Assembly: GCA_920105625.2 (NCBI GenBank)
Contig: OV050032.1
Coordinates: forward strand, 195,610,695-195,674,694
DNA length: 64,000 nucleotides
Source: Clusia tigrina
Lineage: Eukaryota > Arthropoda > Insecta > Diptera > Clusiidae
Reading direction: 5' to 3'
Part shown: positions 46,687-57,700 of the stretch, piece after piece
How the letters are laid out: the number at the start of each line of letters is the position of its first letter
Position numbering within the stretch: position 1 is the stretch's first letter
Translations under genes and position numbers: made by a program
Notes under the pieces: generated by a model
The model's input: only the letters and a program-made list of their open reading frames with translations
The model's database searches: none
What the model was told of the DNA's origin: nothing

Positions 46687-47032
46687 AGTGAAGTTAAGCA
46701 ACCGCCCTGATCACCTAATTGCACTGAGTTGACTTCTTTCTGAAGGGTAAAAGGATTACTCACCTATGTCCATAGTGAAGTTAAGCAACCGCCCTGATCA
46801 CCTAATTGCACTGAGTTGACTTCTTTCTGAAGGGTAAAAGGATTTCTCATCTATGTCCATAGTGAAGTTAAGCAACCGCCCTGATCACCTAATTGCACTG
46901 AGTTGACTTCTTTCTGAAGGGTAAAAGGATTACTCATATATGTCCATAGTGAAGTTAAGCCCTGATCACCTAATTGCACTGAGTTGACTTCTTTCTGAAG
47001 GGTAAAAGGATTTCTCATCTATGTCCATTAAC
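46687..47032. repeat. 87-bp tandem repeat, four copies
   Basis: agtgaagttaag starts copies at 46687, 46774, 46861 and 46948, exactly 87 bp apart. The fourth lacks six bases after gttaag. Copies differ at only a few bases. The first part of each unit (gtgaagttaagcaacc) resembles the box A region of 5S rRNA genes, but the rest of a 5S gene is absent. Confidence 0.95.
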
Positions 47033-48054
47033 AAAAAACTGTTCAGAAGCTGAAAATCCGCACAGGACACGTCACTGTCGCAGTGAATTATAAGTTATCC
47101 TCAATGTCATTTTGATTTATTGATTGATATTGGAGTCATTGATCAGGAATTATTTTTGCCTGATGAAAATGAAAACGTTCTAAAAGTTTCTTCATTCAAT
47201 TTTATATTTTATTAAGTATTAAAAACATCCTCCAGCTGGATTCCATCATTTCCTGATAATGGTCAAAAAGTTCATGTAAACTACTCGTGAACCTGGAGAA
47301 CTCTGAATGAACACTTGCAGACTGAACTGTAAGCGACTGACTGCAACTAAGAATGACTAAATTAGAGGAGTGTTGATAGCCCTTAAAGTGGTTCCTCTGG
47401 CTTGTCTGTCCATCTAAAATTAAGCGTGCTATAAACACAGTCCTGACTTCCTACTTCAAAGAATAATTTTGAATTTTTTTACTATATCGCAAACTCTTCA
47501 AATGCGCTTAAGAAGAGATTATCGCGTGGTTGCGAGACTCAGTGCACGAGGAGGGCGGAATCGTTAAAAATGCAAAATGCTGGAAAAGTGCATGGTAGGG
47601 TGGTCAAAGGGCGACTGGTGGTGGTTGTCTGCGTTGAGTGTGGTTTGTTTCTGGTCCTCAATTTACATTTAACAGTGTTTTCCTTTTGGTTTCCCTTTTC
47701 ATTTTATCATTCGTTTTGCATTTCTTTATTTAAATTTTGTATGTGGTCCTTTTTAGTGTGCCTTTGTTGCTCAAGAGCGGAAATATTTCCATGTTCCCAG
47801 CACACTAAGGTGCACAGGCGGTCGAGATAAGAATAAAACAATTTCAAATCATTTAACACCAACCACACATAAAGAGGAAGCGCATGAACAAGTTTAAAGC
47901 TCCGTGATTTGCATCCTTTTCAAATTATGTTGAAATTTAAATGTTACTCAAATCCTCTGTTGAAGGATATGAGCGGTCATAACGCAAAATAAAGAAGTGA
48001 AATCGAAAAGAGGAGTCATAGAGTAGAACCGGAAAATATAACCATTAGATTAGA
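47033..48054. other. No recognised gene
   Basis: About 1 kb. The 47570-47830 plus-strand frame is hydrophobic and unrecognised. attagattagat at about 48045 borders the next LINE 3' end. Confidence 0.45.
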
Positions 48055-48830
48055 TTAGAAATATATATTTAAGGGTGTTATACACCGCGGCCAGAAAGAT
48101 CTATTGTGATGCCCCTATTTATTTGAGAGATGAGGATAGTCTCATCTATAAATCTTCTGTCAGGTTGATTTTCGACAGGAATTCAAATATTTTAGAGGAA
48201 TCAAGTTGAGGGATCTTGCTCATATCTAAGATATATTCTCCAAAACACCTGAGTCTATAGTGTGCCAATGGTCCGAAGTCTGTGATCAGGTGCAGTGAGG
48301 TTTCGTCACTTTCTCCACAGAATCAACAGATGGAATCTGAAGATATACCCAACTTGTTCAAATGGTAGTTGAGTCTACAATGTCCACTTAAAATGCTTGT
48401 GATGATTCTCAATTTACTCCGAGGCATATTTATTAACTCCTTAGCTCTATTAGGATTAAAATCTCCCAGAACGACTGTCTTAATCCCGGAAGAGTTTTCC
48501 AGGTGTGATTTATTTTTTCATCTTTATACTCGTTCAGCAGACCTCCAATGGTATTGGATGATTGTCCACAGAAGGGTTCTGGGCCGCTGAACTGAGAGGC
48601 CGCAGCCTTCCTAGCTAAGCTATCAGGCTTCTCATTCCTCTACTCCTATGTGGCCTGGTACCCACATTAGAGATAACTTGTTCATACTGCCTAGGGAGTT
48701 TAGCTTCCCAATACAGTCCCATACAAGTTTAGACCTCACCAAGGATGAGCTCAAACTCTTGAATGCTGCTTGAAATATAACTATATATATAAAATTTATA
48801 CTATTAATATTCACTCGAATCCGCTAACCA
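48055..48830 (-). mobile_element. LINE 3' fragment: partial RNase H to 3' UTR
   Basis: The minus strand begins at 48814 in an RNase H segment (LVRSKLVWDCIGKLNSLGSM, LSLMWVPGHIGVEENEKADS). It continues with PEPFCGQSSNTIGG and a degenerate C-terminal region full of stops. The UTR near 48115-48065 reads atcacaatagatctttctgg and cgcggtgtataacaccc. It is dead, and it belongs to the same family as the copy at 48.9-50.3 kb. Confidence 0.8.
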
Positions 48831-48934
48831 AAACACTCTAAGGAAATAAATATGTCCTGTTCATTATGTGTCCTAAACGACACTAACTTTATTCTTCTTT
48901 CCTTTCTTAATCCTAACTTATTATTATTTTACAG

Positions 48935-50300
48935 ACCGCGACCTGAGAGATCTATTGTGTAGTCTCGTACCCTTCTAACACAATCCTGGACTATTTATAA
49001 GTCGCGTAACTCCTGTGGGTTTAATTTTAACTAGGTGATTTGGAGATAAGAGCCCACTGCCTAGGTTAGTCATGTCTGCGTCTTGCCACCGCTGGGCAAG
49101 AGCATAGAACGTGTTCTGCTGTTTCCTGCTCCTCTTGACAGAGTCGGCAGGAATCGTCTTCTACCACACCCGTTTTCTTCATATGGTAATTCAGTCCACA
49201 GTGTCCTGTTAAAAGTTCAGTATAGAGTATAGAGAGATATCATTTCCACTGAGGTTTCGAATACCATCTACCTTGATCTGTTCAGGGTCAATGAGTAGTC
49301 TCGACTGGCACATGCCTTTTTGGGCTCTCCAGTAGTTCAGCAAAGCTCGTTTTTCCTGTTCACAAAACAAGTTATTTATGAAGCTGATGCTCTGGACCTA
49401 TGAAAGGAGTGCCTGAAGGGTTCTGGACCTATGAAAGGAGTGCCTGAAGGGTTCTGGACCTATGAAAAGAGTGCCTGAAGTGCTCTGGACCTATGAAGGG
49501 AGTGCCTGAAGGGCTCTGGACCTATGAAAGGAGTGCCTGAAGGGTTCTTGACCTATGAAGGGAGTGCCTGAAGGGCTCTGGACCTATGAAGGGAGTGCCT
49601 GAAGGGTTCTGGACCTATGAAAAGAGTGCCTGAAGGGTTCTGGACCTATGAAAAGAGTGCCTGCGCCCTTTATTGCCAGGGAGTCTGCCATTTCGTTGCC
49701 TTCATCATCCCGGTACCCATATTAGCGTAACAGAGTTTCTTGGTGCTAGGGTATTGAGGAGTTTAGAGCATTCCCAGACCAGCTTTGATTGGAATAAATA
49801 GTTTCTTAATGATTTTAGAGCTGCCTGGCTATCTAAGATAATGCATATTTTGGTGCTGCGTGTGTCCCTGCGTAGACATTCTCTAGCATATAATTCTAAG
49901 GCGTGGACTTCCGCCTGAAAAATGGAAGCAGTTTTGCCCATTGAAATTGTTTTATGAAAATTGGGCCCTACATTTCCCGCTCCAACACTGTCATCTTCCA
50001 TTTTAAACCCCTCAGTATGCCACAACTGTGAGTCCTGTTTTAGGATTATTTCATTGTTTCACTGATGACCACTTTGAAGTGCTTGGAGAAGTCTAAGTCC
50101 ATCTTGTCAAAGACCATGAGACGGATAATTTCAGACGGTGTTCAGAATATTTGAGTGCCCCAGGTTAGGTTGCCTTCTTTTAGATTAAGTAGCCTTAGGG
50201 CCACGCTTGCTGCCATCCTCTTATCCTCAAGGTGCAGAGGAGTGAGTCCAGCGTTCCCCACATTCCTAAGGCTAATGTGGGGAACGTTTTTATTGCTCCC
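48935..50300 (-). mobile_element. LINE 3' fragment: RT end, RNase H, zinc-binding C-terminus
   Basis: From 50300 down: an RT C-terminal block (ISLRNVGNAGLTPLHLEDKR, AASVALRLLNL), then RNase H with IFQAEVHALELYA, ICIILDSQAALKSL, LIWVPG and GNEMADSLAIKG. A 31-bp minisatellite follows, then LLTGHCGLNYHMKKTG and CRLCQEEQETAEHVLCSCPA, and a UTR with cacaatagatctctcagg. Frame changes occur after WVPG and inside the array. Confidence 0.85.
49394..49663. repeat. 31-bp minisatellite, about 8.7 copies, derived from LINE coding sequence
   Basis: The unit ggacctatgaaaggagtgcc plus tgaagggttct is repeated with period 31 from 49394 to 49663, with scattered substitutions. On the minus strand it encodes TPFIGPEPF, the segment just after the RNase H domain; the related LINE at 48.6 kb has this stretch (FSGPEPF) once. 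Confidence 0.95.
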
Positions 50301-50894
50301 GTTACTCTCAATCATTCATCAATATTCATCACTCAATATTCTGTGAATCTTGTTAAGGGTCATCTGAGCCTTTGTTTGATTTACCTTTGTCCACCATTCC
50401 AAAGAGGTATCGGTGATCATTGGTACTAGTATTATTTTATATGGCTAATCCTAACTTACTTAACAACTTCAGGATCTGAAGATTACTTGTATAAAGCTTT
50501 GAAAGAGATATTCTCCTATACCATAGAAATTCATTATACCACCTGATATACATTCGATTTGCAGTTTTCTATATAAACATATATTTTTTTCGTTGAAACA
50601 GCTTTCCGCAATGTTGAGGCTTATGTTGTTCTCTATTACTACGTTTGTATTATCACTAATCATTCTTATCGCACCTGCTTCCAAGTCACAACTGCATGGA
50701 TGTGGTACAATTAATTTCCTTTTAAGTTATTTCAAGTGGTGTCAGAGCATTCTACAGAATAGACCAGTGTACTTTGAAGTAGGGATGAGTGGGGAGTATA
50801 CTATAAGAGAGCCATCATCTACACAAAACACATATTCACCCAAATATTTAGTTCAACCAAAGCCAACATTTAACAGAAACTTACGGCTCTAAGT
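50301..50894. other. No recognised gene
   Basis: Includes a 99-codon plus-strand frame (50593-50892) starting with a signal-peptide-like stretch, MLRLMLFSITTFVLSLIIL. The remainder matches no family I know and there is no other support for a gene. Confidence 0.4.
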
Positions 50895-51290
50895 GGTCGA
50901 AACTTGACAGGAAACAATCTAGAGACTGGCTTGGTCTGTCGAGAGAAGGTATCTCTAAGACCGTGGCTTGTATAACCGGTCATTGGCTGTTCACCTGACC
51001 TGCTCTCAAGCTGGGAGTATTCTCTTATGAATACTACACAAGCTGTAGAGATGAAGAGGAAGCGCAGACTGTGGAGCGTCTCTTCTGATTTTACTCTTTA
51101 GACAAATACGCTTTCAGCTCCCTTATGGAAGTGTCCGGCGCGAAGGTTAAAAAAAACCTGGCGCTTTATTAGGAACTCAAAATGGTTTGACGAGTGAACT
51201 AGAGGTCCAGTGTTACGCGGCGGTATCGCAATAGACCCATGAATGAGTGGGTTTGCAGACTGACTGCCCCGAAAAAATAACCTAAGCTAC
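50895..51290 (+). mobile_element. LINE C-terminal fragment and 3' UTR
   Basis: The plus strand shows a degraded TGHWLFT block, KLGVFSYEYYTSCRDEEEAQ and TVERLF in one frame, then gcggtatcgcaatagaccc, the family UTR block. Stops are frequent. It is an old, dead copy. Confidence 0.65.
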
Positions 51291-51594
51291 TGCTCTAAGT
51301 GAAGAGAAACCCCAAATCTAAGAACTGTTTAATATTTACTTATGCAAATGAATCTATTGGGTCCAATTTTTGTATATGCAAATGAACTTCTTAAAGCGGA
51401 TTTCACATTATTAACCCACACCATAGAATCACGTTGATTTCCTACGAGTATATCATCTTTTACTCATTAATCTTAGTATGAGTTCACATACGAAATATTC
51501 TAACAAAGTATTCCTTCGTTTCTTTGTTATGTTGGAAGTGTGATTTACTGTGATTGATATTTTGATTTCAGGTGCTCTTTCTACTAAGTTTCTG

Positions 51595-54532
51595 GCCTTT
51601 TCTTTTCTCCAGTTTCCATTCTCATATTCAATGCTTTGGAAATTGTCTACTTCTCCTCTCCCAGTTCTGTTCGACAGATTGTTTCAACTGTGGTCCTGAC
51701 TTTTTCTTTTCTCCAGTTTCCATTCTCATATTCAATGCTTTGGAAATTTTCTACTTCTCTTTTCCCATTCCTGTTCGACAGATTGTTTCAACTGTGGTCC
51801 TGACTTTTTCTTTTCTCCAGTTTCCATTCTCATATTCAATGCTTTGGAAATTTTCTACTTCTCTTTTCCCATTCCTGTTCGACAGATTGTTTCAACTGTG
51901 GTCCTGACTTTTTCTTCTCTCCAGTGTCCATTCTCATATTCAATGCTTTGGAAATTTTCTACTTCTCTTTTCCCATTCCTGTTCGACAGATTGTTTCAAC
52001 TGTGGTCCTGACTTTTTCTTTTCTCCAGTTTCCATTCTCATATTCAATGCTTTGGAAATTTTCTACTTCTCCTCTCCCATTTCTGTTCGACAGATTGTTT
52101 CAACTGCAGTTCCTGACTTTTTCTTCTCTCCAGTGTCCATTCTCATATTCAATGCTTTGGAAATTTTCTACTTCTCTTTTCCCATTCCTGTTCGACAGAT
52201 TGTTTCAACTGCAGTTCCTGACTTTTTCTTCTCTCCAGTGTCCATTCTCATATTCAATGCTTTGGAAATTTTCTACTTCTCTTTTCCCATTTTCTTTTCT
52301 CCAGTTTCCATTCTCATATTCAATGCTTTGGAAATTTTCTACTTCTCTTTTCCCATTCCTGTTCGACAGATTGTTTCAACTGCAGTTCCTGACTTTTTCT
52401 TCTCTCCAGTGTCCATTCTCATATTCAATACTTTGGAAATTTTGTACTTCTCTTTTCCCATTTTCTTTTCTCCAGTTTCCATTCTCATATTCAATGCTTT
52501 GGAAATTTTCTACTTCTCTTTTCCCATTCCTGTTCGACAGATTGTTTCAACTGCAGTTCCTGACTTTTTCTTCTCTCCAGTGTCCATTCTCATATTCAAT
52601 GCTTTGGAAATTTTCTACTTCTCTTTTCCCATTCCTGTTCGACAGATTGTTTCAACTGTGGTCCTGACTTTTTCTTCTCTCCAGTGTCCATTCTCATATT
52701 CAATGCTTTGGAAATTTTCTACTTCTCTTTTCCCATTCCTGTTCGACAGATTGTTTCAACTGTGGTCCTGACTTTTTCTTTTCTCCAGTTTCCATTCTCA
52801 TATTCAATGCTTTGGAAATTTTCTACTTCTCTTTTCCCATTCCTGTTCGACAGATTGTTTCAACTGTGGTCCTGACTTTTTTTTCTCTCCAGTTTCCATT
52901 CTCATATTCAATGCTTTGGAAATTTTCTACTTCTCCTCTCCCATTTCTGTTCGACAGATTGTTTCAACTGCAGTTCCTGACTTTTTCTTCTCTCCAGTGT
53001 CCATTCTCATATTCAATGCTTTGGAAATTTTCTACTTCTCTTTTCCCATTTTCTTTTCTCCAGTTTCCATTCTCATATTCAATGCTTTGGAAATTGTCTA
53101 CTTCTCCTCTCCCAGTTCTGTTCGACAGATTGTTTCAACTGTGGTCCTGACTTTTTCTTTTCTCCAGTTTCCATTCTCATATTCAATGCTTTGGAAATTT
53201 TCTACTTCTCTTTTCCCATTCCTGTTCGACAGATTGTTTCAACTGTGGTCCTGACTTTTTCTTTTCTCCAGTTTCCATTCTCATATTCAATGCTTTGGAA
53301 ATTTTCTACTTCTCTTTTCCCATTCCTGTTCGACAGATTGTTTCAACTGTGGTCCTGACTTTTTCTTCTCTCCAGTGTCCATTCTCATATTCAATGCTTT
53401 GGAAATTTTCTACTTCTCTTTTCCCATTCCTGTTCGACAGATTGTTTCAACTGTGGTCCTGACTTTTTTTTCTCTCCAGTTTCCATTCTCATATTCAATG
53501 CTTTGGAAATTTTCTACTTCTCCTCTCCCATTTCTGTTCGACAGATTGTTTCAACTGCAGTTCCTGACTTTTTCTTCTCTCCAGTGTCCATTCTCATATT
53601 CAATGCTTTGGAAATTTTCTACTTCTCTTTTCCCATTCCTGTTCGACAGATTGTTTCAACTGCAGTTCCTGACTTTTTCTTCTCTCCAGTGTCCATTCTC
53701 ATATTCAATGCTTTGGAAATTTTCTACTTCTCTTTTCCCATTCCTGTTCGACAGATTGTTTCAACTGCAGTTCCTGACTTTTTCTTCTCTCCAGTGTCCA
53801 TTCTCATATTCAATGCTTTGGAAATTTTCTACTTCTCTTTTCCCATTTTCTTTTCTCCAGTTTCCATTCTCATATTCAATGCTTTGGAAATTTTCTACTT
53901 CTCTTTTCCCATTCCTGTTCGACAGATTGTTTCAACTGCAGTTCCTGACTTTTTCTTCTCTCCAGTGTCCATTCTCATATTCAATACTTTGGAAATTTTG
54001 TACTTCTCTTTTCCCATTTTCTTTTCTCCAGTTTCCATTCTCATATTCAATGCTTTGGAAATTTTCTACTTCTCTTTTCCCATTCCTGTTCGACAGATTG
54101 TTTCAACTGCAGTTCCTGACTTTTTCTTCTCTCCAGTGTCCATTCTCATATTCAATACTTTGGAAATTTTCTACTTCTCTTTTCCCATTCCTGTTCGACA
54201 GATTGTTTCAACTGCAGTTCCTGACTTTTTCTTCTCTCCAGTGTCCATTCTCATATTCAATACTTTGCAAATTTTCTACTTCTCTTTTCCCATTTCTGTT
54301 CGACAGATTGTTTCAACTGTGGTCCTGACTTTTTCTTCTCTCCAGTTTCCATTCTCATATTCAATGCTTTGGAAATTTTCTACTTCTCTTTTCCCATTCC
54401 TGTTCGACAGATTGTTTCAACTGCAGTTCCTGACTTTTTCTTCTCTCCAGTGTCCATTCTCATATTCAATACTTTGCAAATTTTCTACTTCTCCTCTCCT
54501 ATTTCTGTTCGACAAATTGTTTCAATTGCAGA
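51595..54532. repeat. Satellite array of 104/105/66-bp monomers with higher-order structure
   Basis: Thirty monomers, counted on the landmark ctttgg (51634 to 54472). Spacings are 104 bp (monomers with tgtggtcctg), 105 bp (tgcagttcctg) or 66 bp (a 39-bp deletion in the second half). The spacing order 104x4, then 105 two or three times, 66, 105, 66, 105 occurs twice, starting at 51634 and 53085. Both blocks begin with a monomer sharing the rare variant aaattgtctac ... cccagttctg, which supports a duplicated block of about 1 kb. Long plus-strand open frames (up to 351 codons) arise because 105 and 66 are multiples of three and the monomer lacks stops. Confidence 0.97.
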
Positions 54533-54745
54533 GTGGAAACAGCTGCTATGGTGACTGACTGGAGATAATCTCTCCTGTCACCAGTTTCAGTGGGATGATG
54601 TGAATAATTCCTTGAAGGAGTGATATGAATTTGGTCTAGTAATCTAGTAAGTAACTTAGTACTATTTTTTAACGTGATGCGTAAAGTGTTGAGCTAAATT
54701 AGGAGATCTTCTTGAATAGCTCCACCAAATGTAGTTCCCATCTAC

Positions 54746-57700
54746 TTAGTCTTTGCTTTTATAGTAGCGCCTCTTATCTATATATTTTTTGTAGATTTTC
54801 TCAAGCAGCATTAGACCGATGACCAAAAAGTATGAACTCAGTAGCATTATAAAGAGTGGAGCAGCATACTCCATGCCCACTTCGATCATGTAATTATTTG
54901 CGAAGCAGTTCAGCTTCATGCGCACCCAATAGCGACGATGCTTCTGATTGATGCCCGTCTCCAGCATACGCAGTTCCCTGAAAGTATGGAAAAGTGCTTG
55001 CGGATTATGCGGCCTGCAGTACAAGTATTTTACATACTTCTGTCTGATCAGCTCCTTGTACGTCGAATTCTTATGCATGTGCGTGTAGAGACTCTGCTCC
55101 GGTCTGAGCATGATCTCATTCAAATCGCATATTTCGTGAGGTTTGTAATACTTCTCAACCAGCGCGTAGCCCGTTGATGCCTCGAATACAAACACGAAAC
55201 CGGGATCGTCACGCACCTTCTTAATGCCTTCCTCGACCGGAATCCAGACGTTTTGGAGATTCTGTTTAGCTTCGATCTTTCGCTGAACTAAACGACGCAC
55301 TTCCGGCAATTGTGAAGCCTGGAGCGGTGAGAGAAATGGAGGGATACAAAGAGACCATCATTAAGCATATTGAATACAGCTGCTCACATTTAAATACACA
55401 AACGTGAAGGGCAACGGCTCAAATTCCACAGTCAAAGAACTGTCGGCCAATTGGCCCAGTGTTGTAATGCTCGATTTTACCGGCGAGCCCAATAAGGTGG
55501 ACACCACAATGGACGTGTAGTAGTTATACATGAGGAACGATACCAGTGAAAGCGAAATGAAGGTCATGCGCCCACCCGTCGAACGAGGTATCAAGAAGCT
55601 GTCCTGGACACAAGCGGCACTGAAAGAAATCAAGCAGGTGGTCAATAGCGAAGGCACATAATGCCAATAACGATGCAAGCGATGATGTTCCACATAGAAG
55701 GTACACCACAGGAACACGGAAGATAGGGCTAGGACAACTCCGAACATGATCCAAACAGCGGTGCTGAAAGGTTCAAGGAAAACACCGCCGCGTATGCCCG
55801 AATTACGTGGCGTTCGGAATATGCAAATCGAACGAAAGCCGCCGGTTTCGGCCAGAGCGGAAACATACTTCAGACGAGCAGCAGTCGCCAGAAATGGAGT
55901 GGAGGCAATTTCGGCAGTTTCAGTGACCACAGCGCCGACGGTGCCACCGTGGGCCTCAGTGGTGCTCCAACGATCAGTGTAGATGAAAGTCATACTGCAA
56001 GAGGAGCCAATGAGATGGACATATAACGTTACTAACGCAACCTTGACTCACTTGCAACGCAGCACATCTCGTAGAAGCATGATCAATTTAAACCCGTACC
56101 GTGGCAAGGCATCTATATGCGTGTTGTTCAGCGACATTAGGAACTCTTTCATTTCAGGATCCGGCAAGTCCAGTGGACGTTTGGTAACCTAAAAATACTT
56201 CCTTTGCTTCAGTACAAACGCCGGGACTACTCGTAACACAAACTCACGACAGTGGACACGCGCATGGTGATATCCGTCAAGCTATTCCGGTTACCATACT
56301 TCGGTCTCAGGTGCAATTTCGACAGATATTGCGCCACCTCACAGCCACTGATATTGCAAACGATTTCCCTATCGATGGTCATATTCAGCTTCCCACCCAG
56401 ATGGCGGCCGTTGTTGTAGACATCGTATAAAATGTATGAAGCTTCGGAATAGTTGGACTGAGCGGGATTTAGCATGGCATACGTGAGATCGGTATCTATT
56501 GAGAGATTGGCATTTACGAAGAGGCGTTGAAAGTTGCTGATGTTGGAGTGTTGATCGTAGAGCAACCAATGATAGTGTTCGTTGAAGAGGCGTTGTCGAC
56601 TCGTCTGCAATAGGTAAGTGTGGAATTCAGTTCGTTTGCTCGGTACAAATGTTGTTTAGTAATCTGACCATATTCAATATTTCGTCGGACTTTGCACAAT
56701 TCATGTCCAAAAATATGCCCAAAGCTGGTCGTGTGTGTCTGAAGAAACGCCTTTCAAAATTGTGAGAGAAGTTACGAGGTCCTTTTTCTGCATCGATAAG
56801 TTGTAAATACATATAGTTTCCTTTTGTCATATTGGTGAAAGTGTGTTGGGCTGTAAATATAATATAGATATAATAGATAGAGAAAAATTGGTAGAGAGAG
56901 AGAGACATATAGAGTTAGAGATATAGAAAAAGATATAGAAAAAGATAGAGAGAAACTTAAAGAGACGAAGAGCGTAGCAGCAGAGAGAATACAATTAGAA
57001 GTGTGTTTCACAGAACTTTATAATGGTGCCACACCCTCTTAGAGCGGTCTTTCTAAAGTTAAAGATGTAAATAAAGTAAGCGATTGAGTCCTAAGAGAGC
57101 CTAGTAAAAAATGTTTGTTTGCTTCTGGCGGACTATCTTCACGAAAAGTAAAAAAGAGATAGTGAGAGAATGAGTTGGATAGAAAAACGAGGAAACAGAT
57201 GGTTACAACCAGAGAACACAGAGAAAGGAAAGTCTTTTTCGCTGCCAGCGTCCATAACGGATACACCACGATTATGAGTGGATTCACCACGATTCTGAGT
57301 GGATTCACCACGATATTCAGTGGATTCACCACGATTCTGAGTGGATTCACCACGATTCTGAGTGGATTCACCACGATTCTGAGTAGATTCACCACGATTC
57401 TGAGTGGATTCACCACGATTCTGAGTGGATTCACCACGATTCTGAGTGGATTCGTGTACAACGTCCGTCTGCTTTATTTCCCTGCTTTGCCGTTTGACGT
57501 TTAAGTTTCTTTTCCCCGTGTTCTCTGGTTACAACGTAGAATATAGAGAGGTCAAGAGAAGGACATAGAAAGAGTGCCACCAACAATTGAATCGAAGAAA
57601 CAACTTAGAATATAGACGGGTTAAGAGAAGGACATAGAAATAGTGCGATCAACAACTGTATTCTCTGGTTACAACGTAGAATATAGAGAGGTCAAGAGAA

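Noticed and set aside
46687..46773. 5S rRNA gene
   Set aside because: Only a short box A-like core is present; the rest of the molecule and its stems are missing.
53375..54558. Plus-strand open frames of 317 and 351 codons
   Set aside because: They are made entirely of the 104/105/66-bp satellite. Two frames are open at once and the unit lengths explain the absence of stops.
57175..57504. Plus- and minus-strand frames with a seven-residue repeat (FTTILSG / NPLRIVV)
   Set aside because: Both come from the 21-bp minisatellite in a MITE-like element; a 21-bp unit without stops is open by construction.
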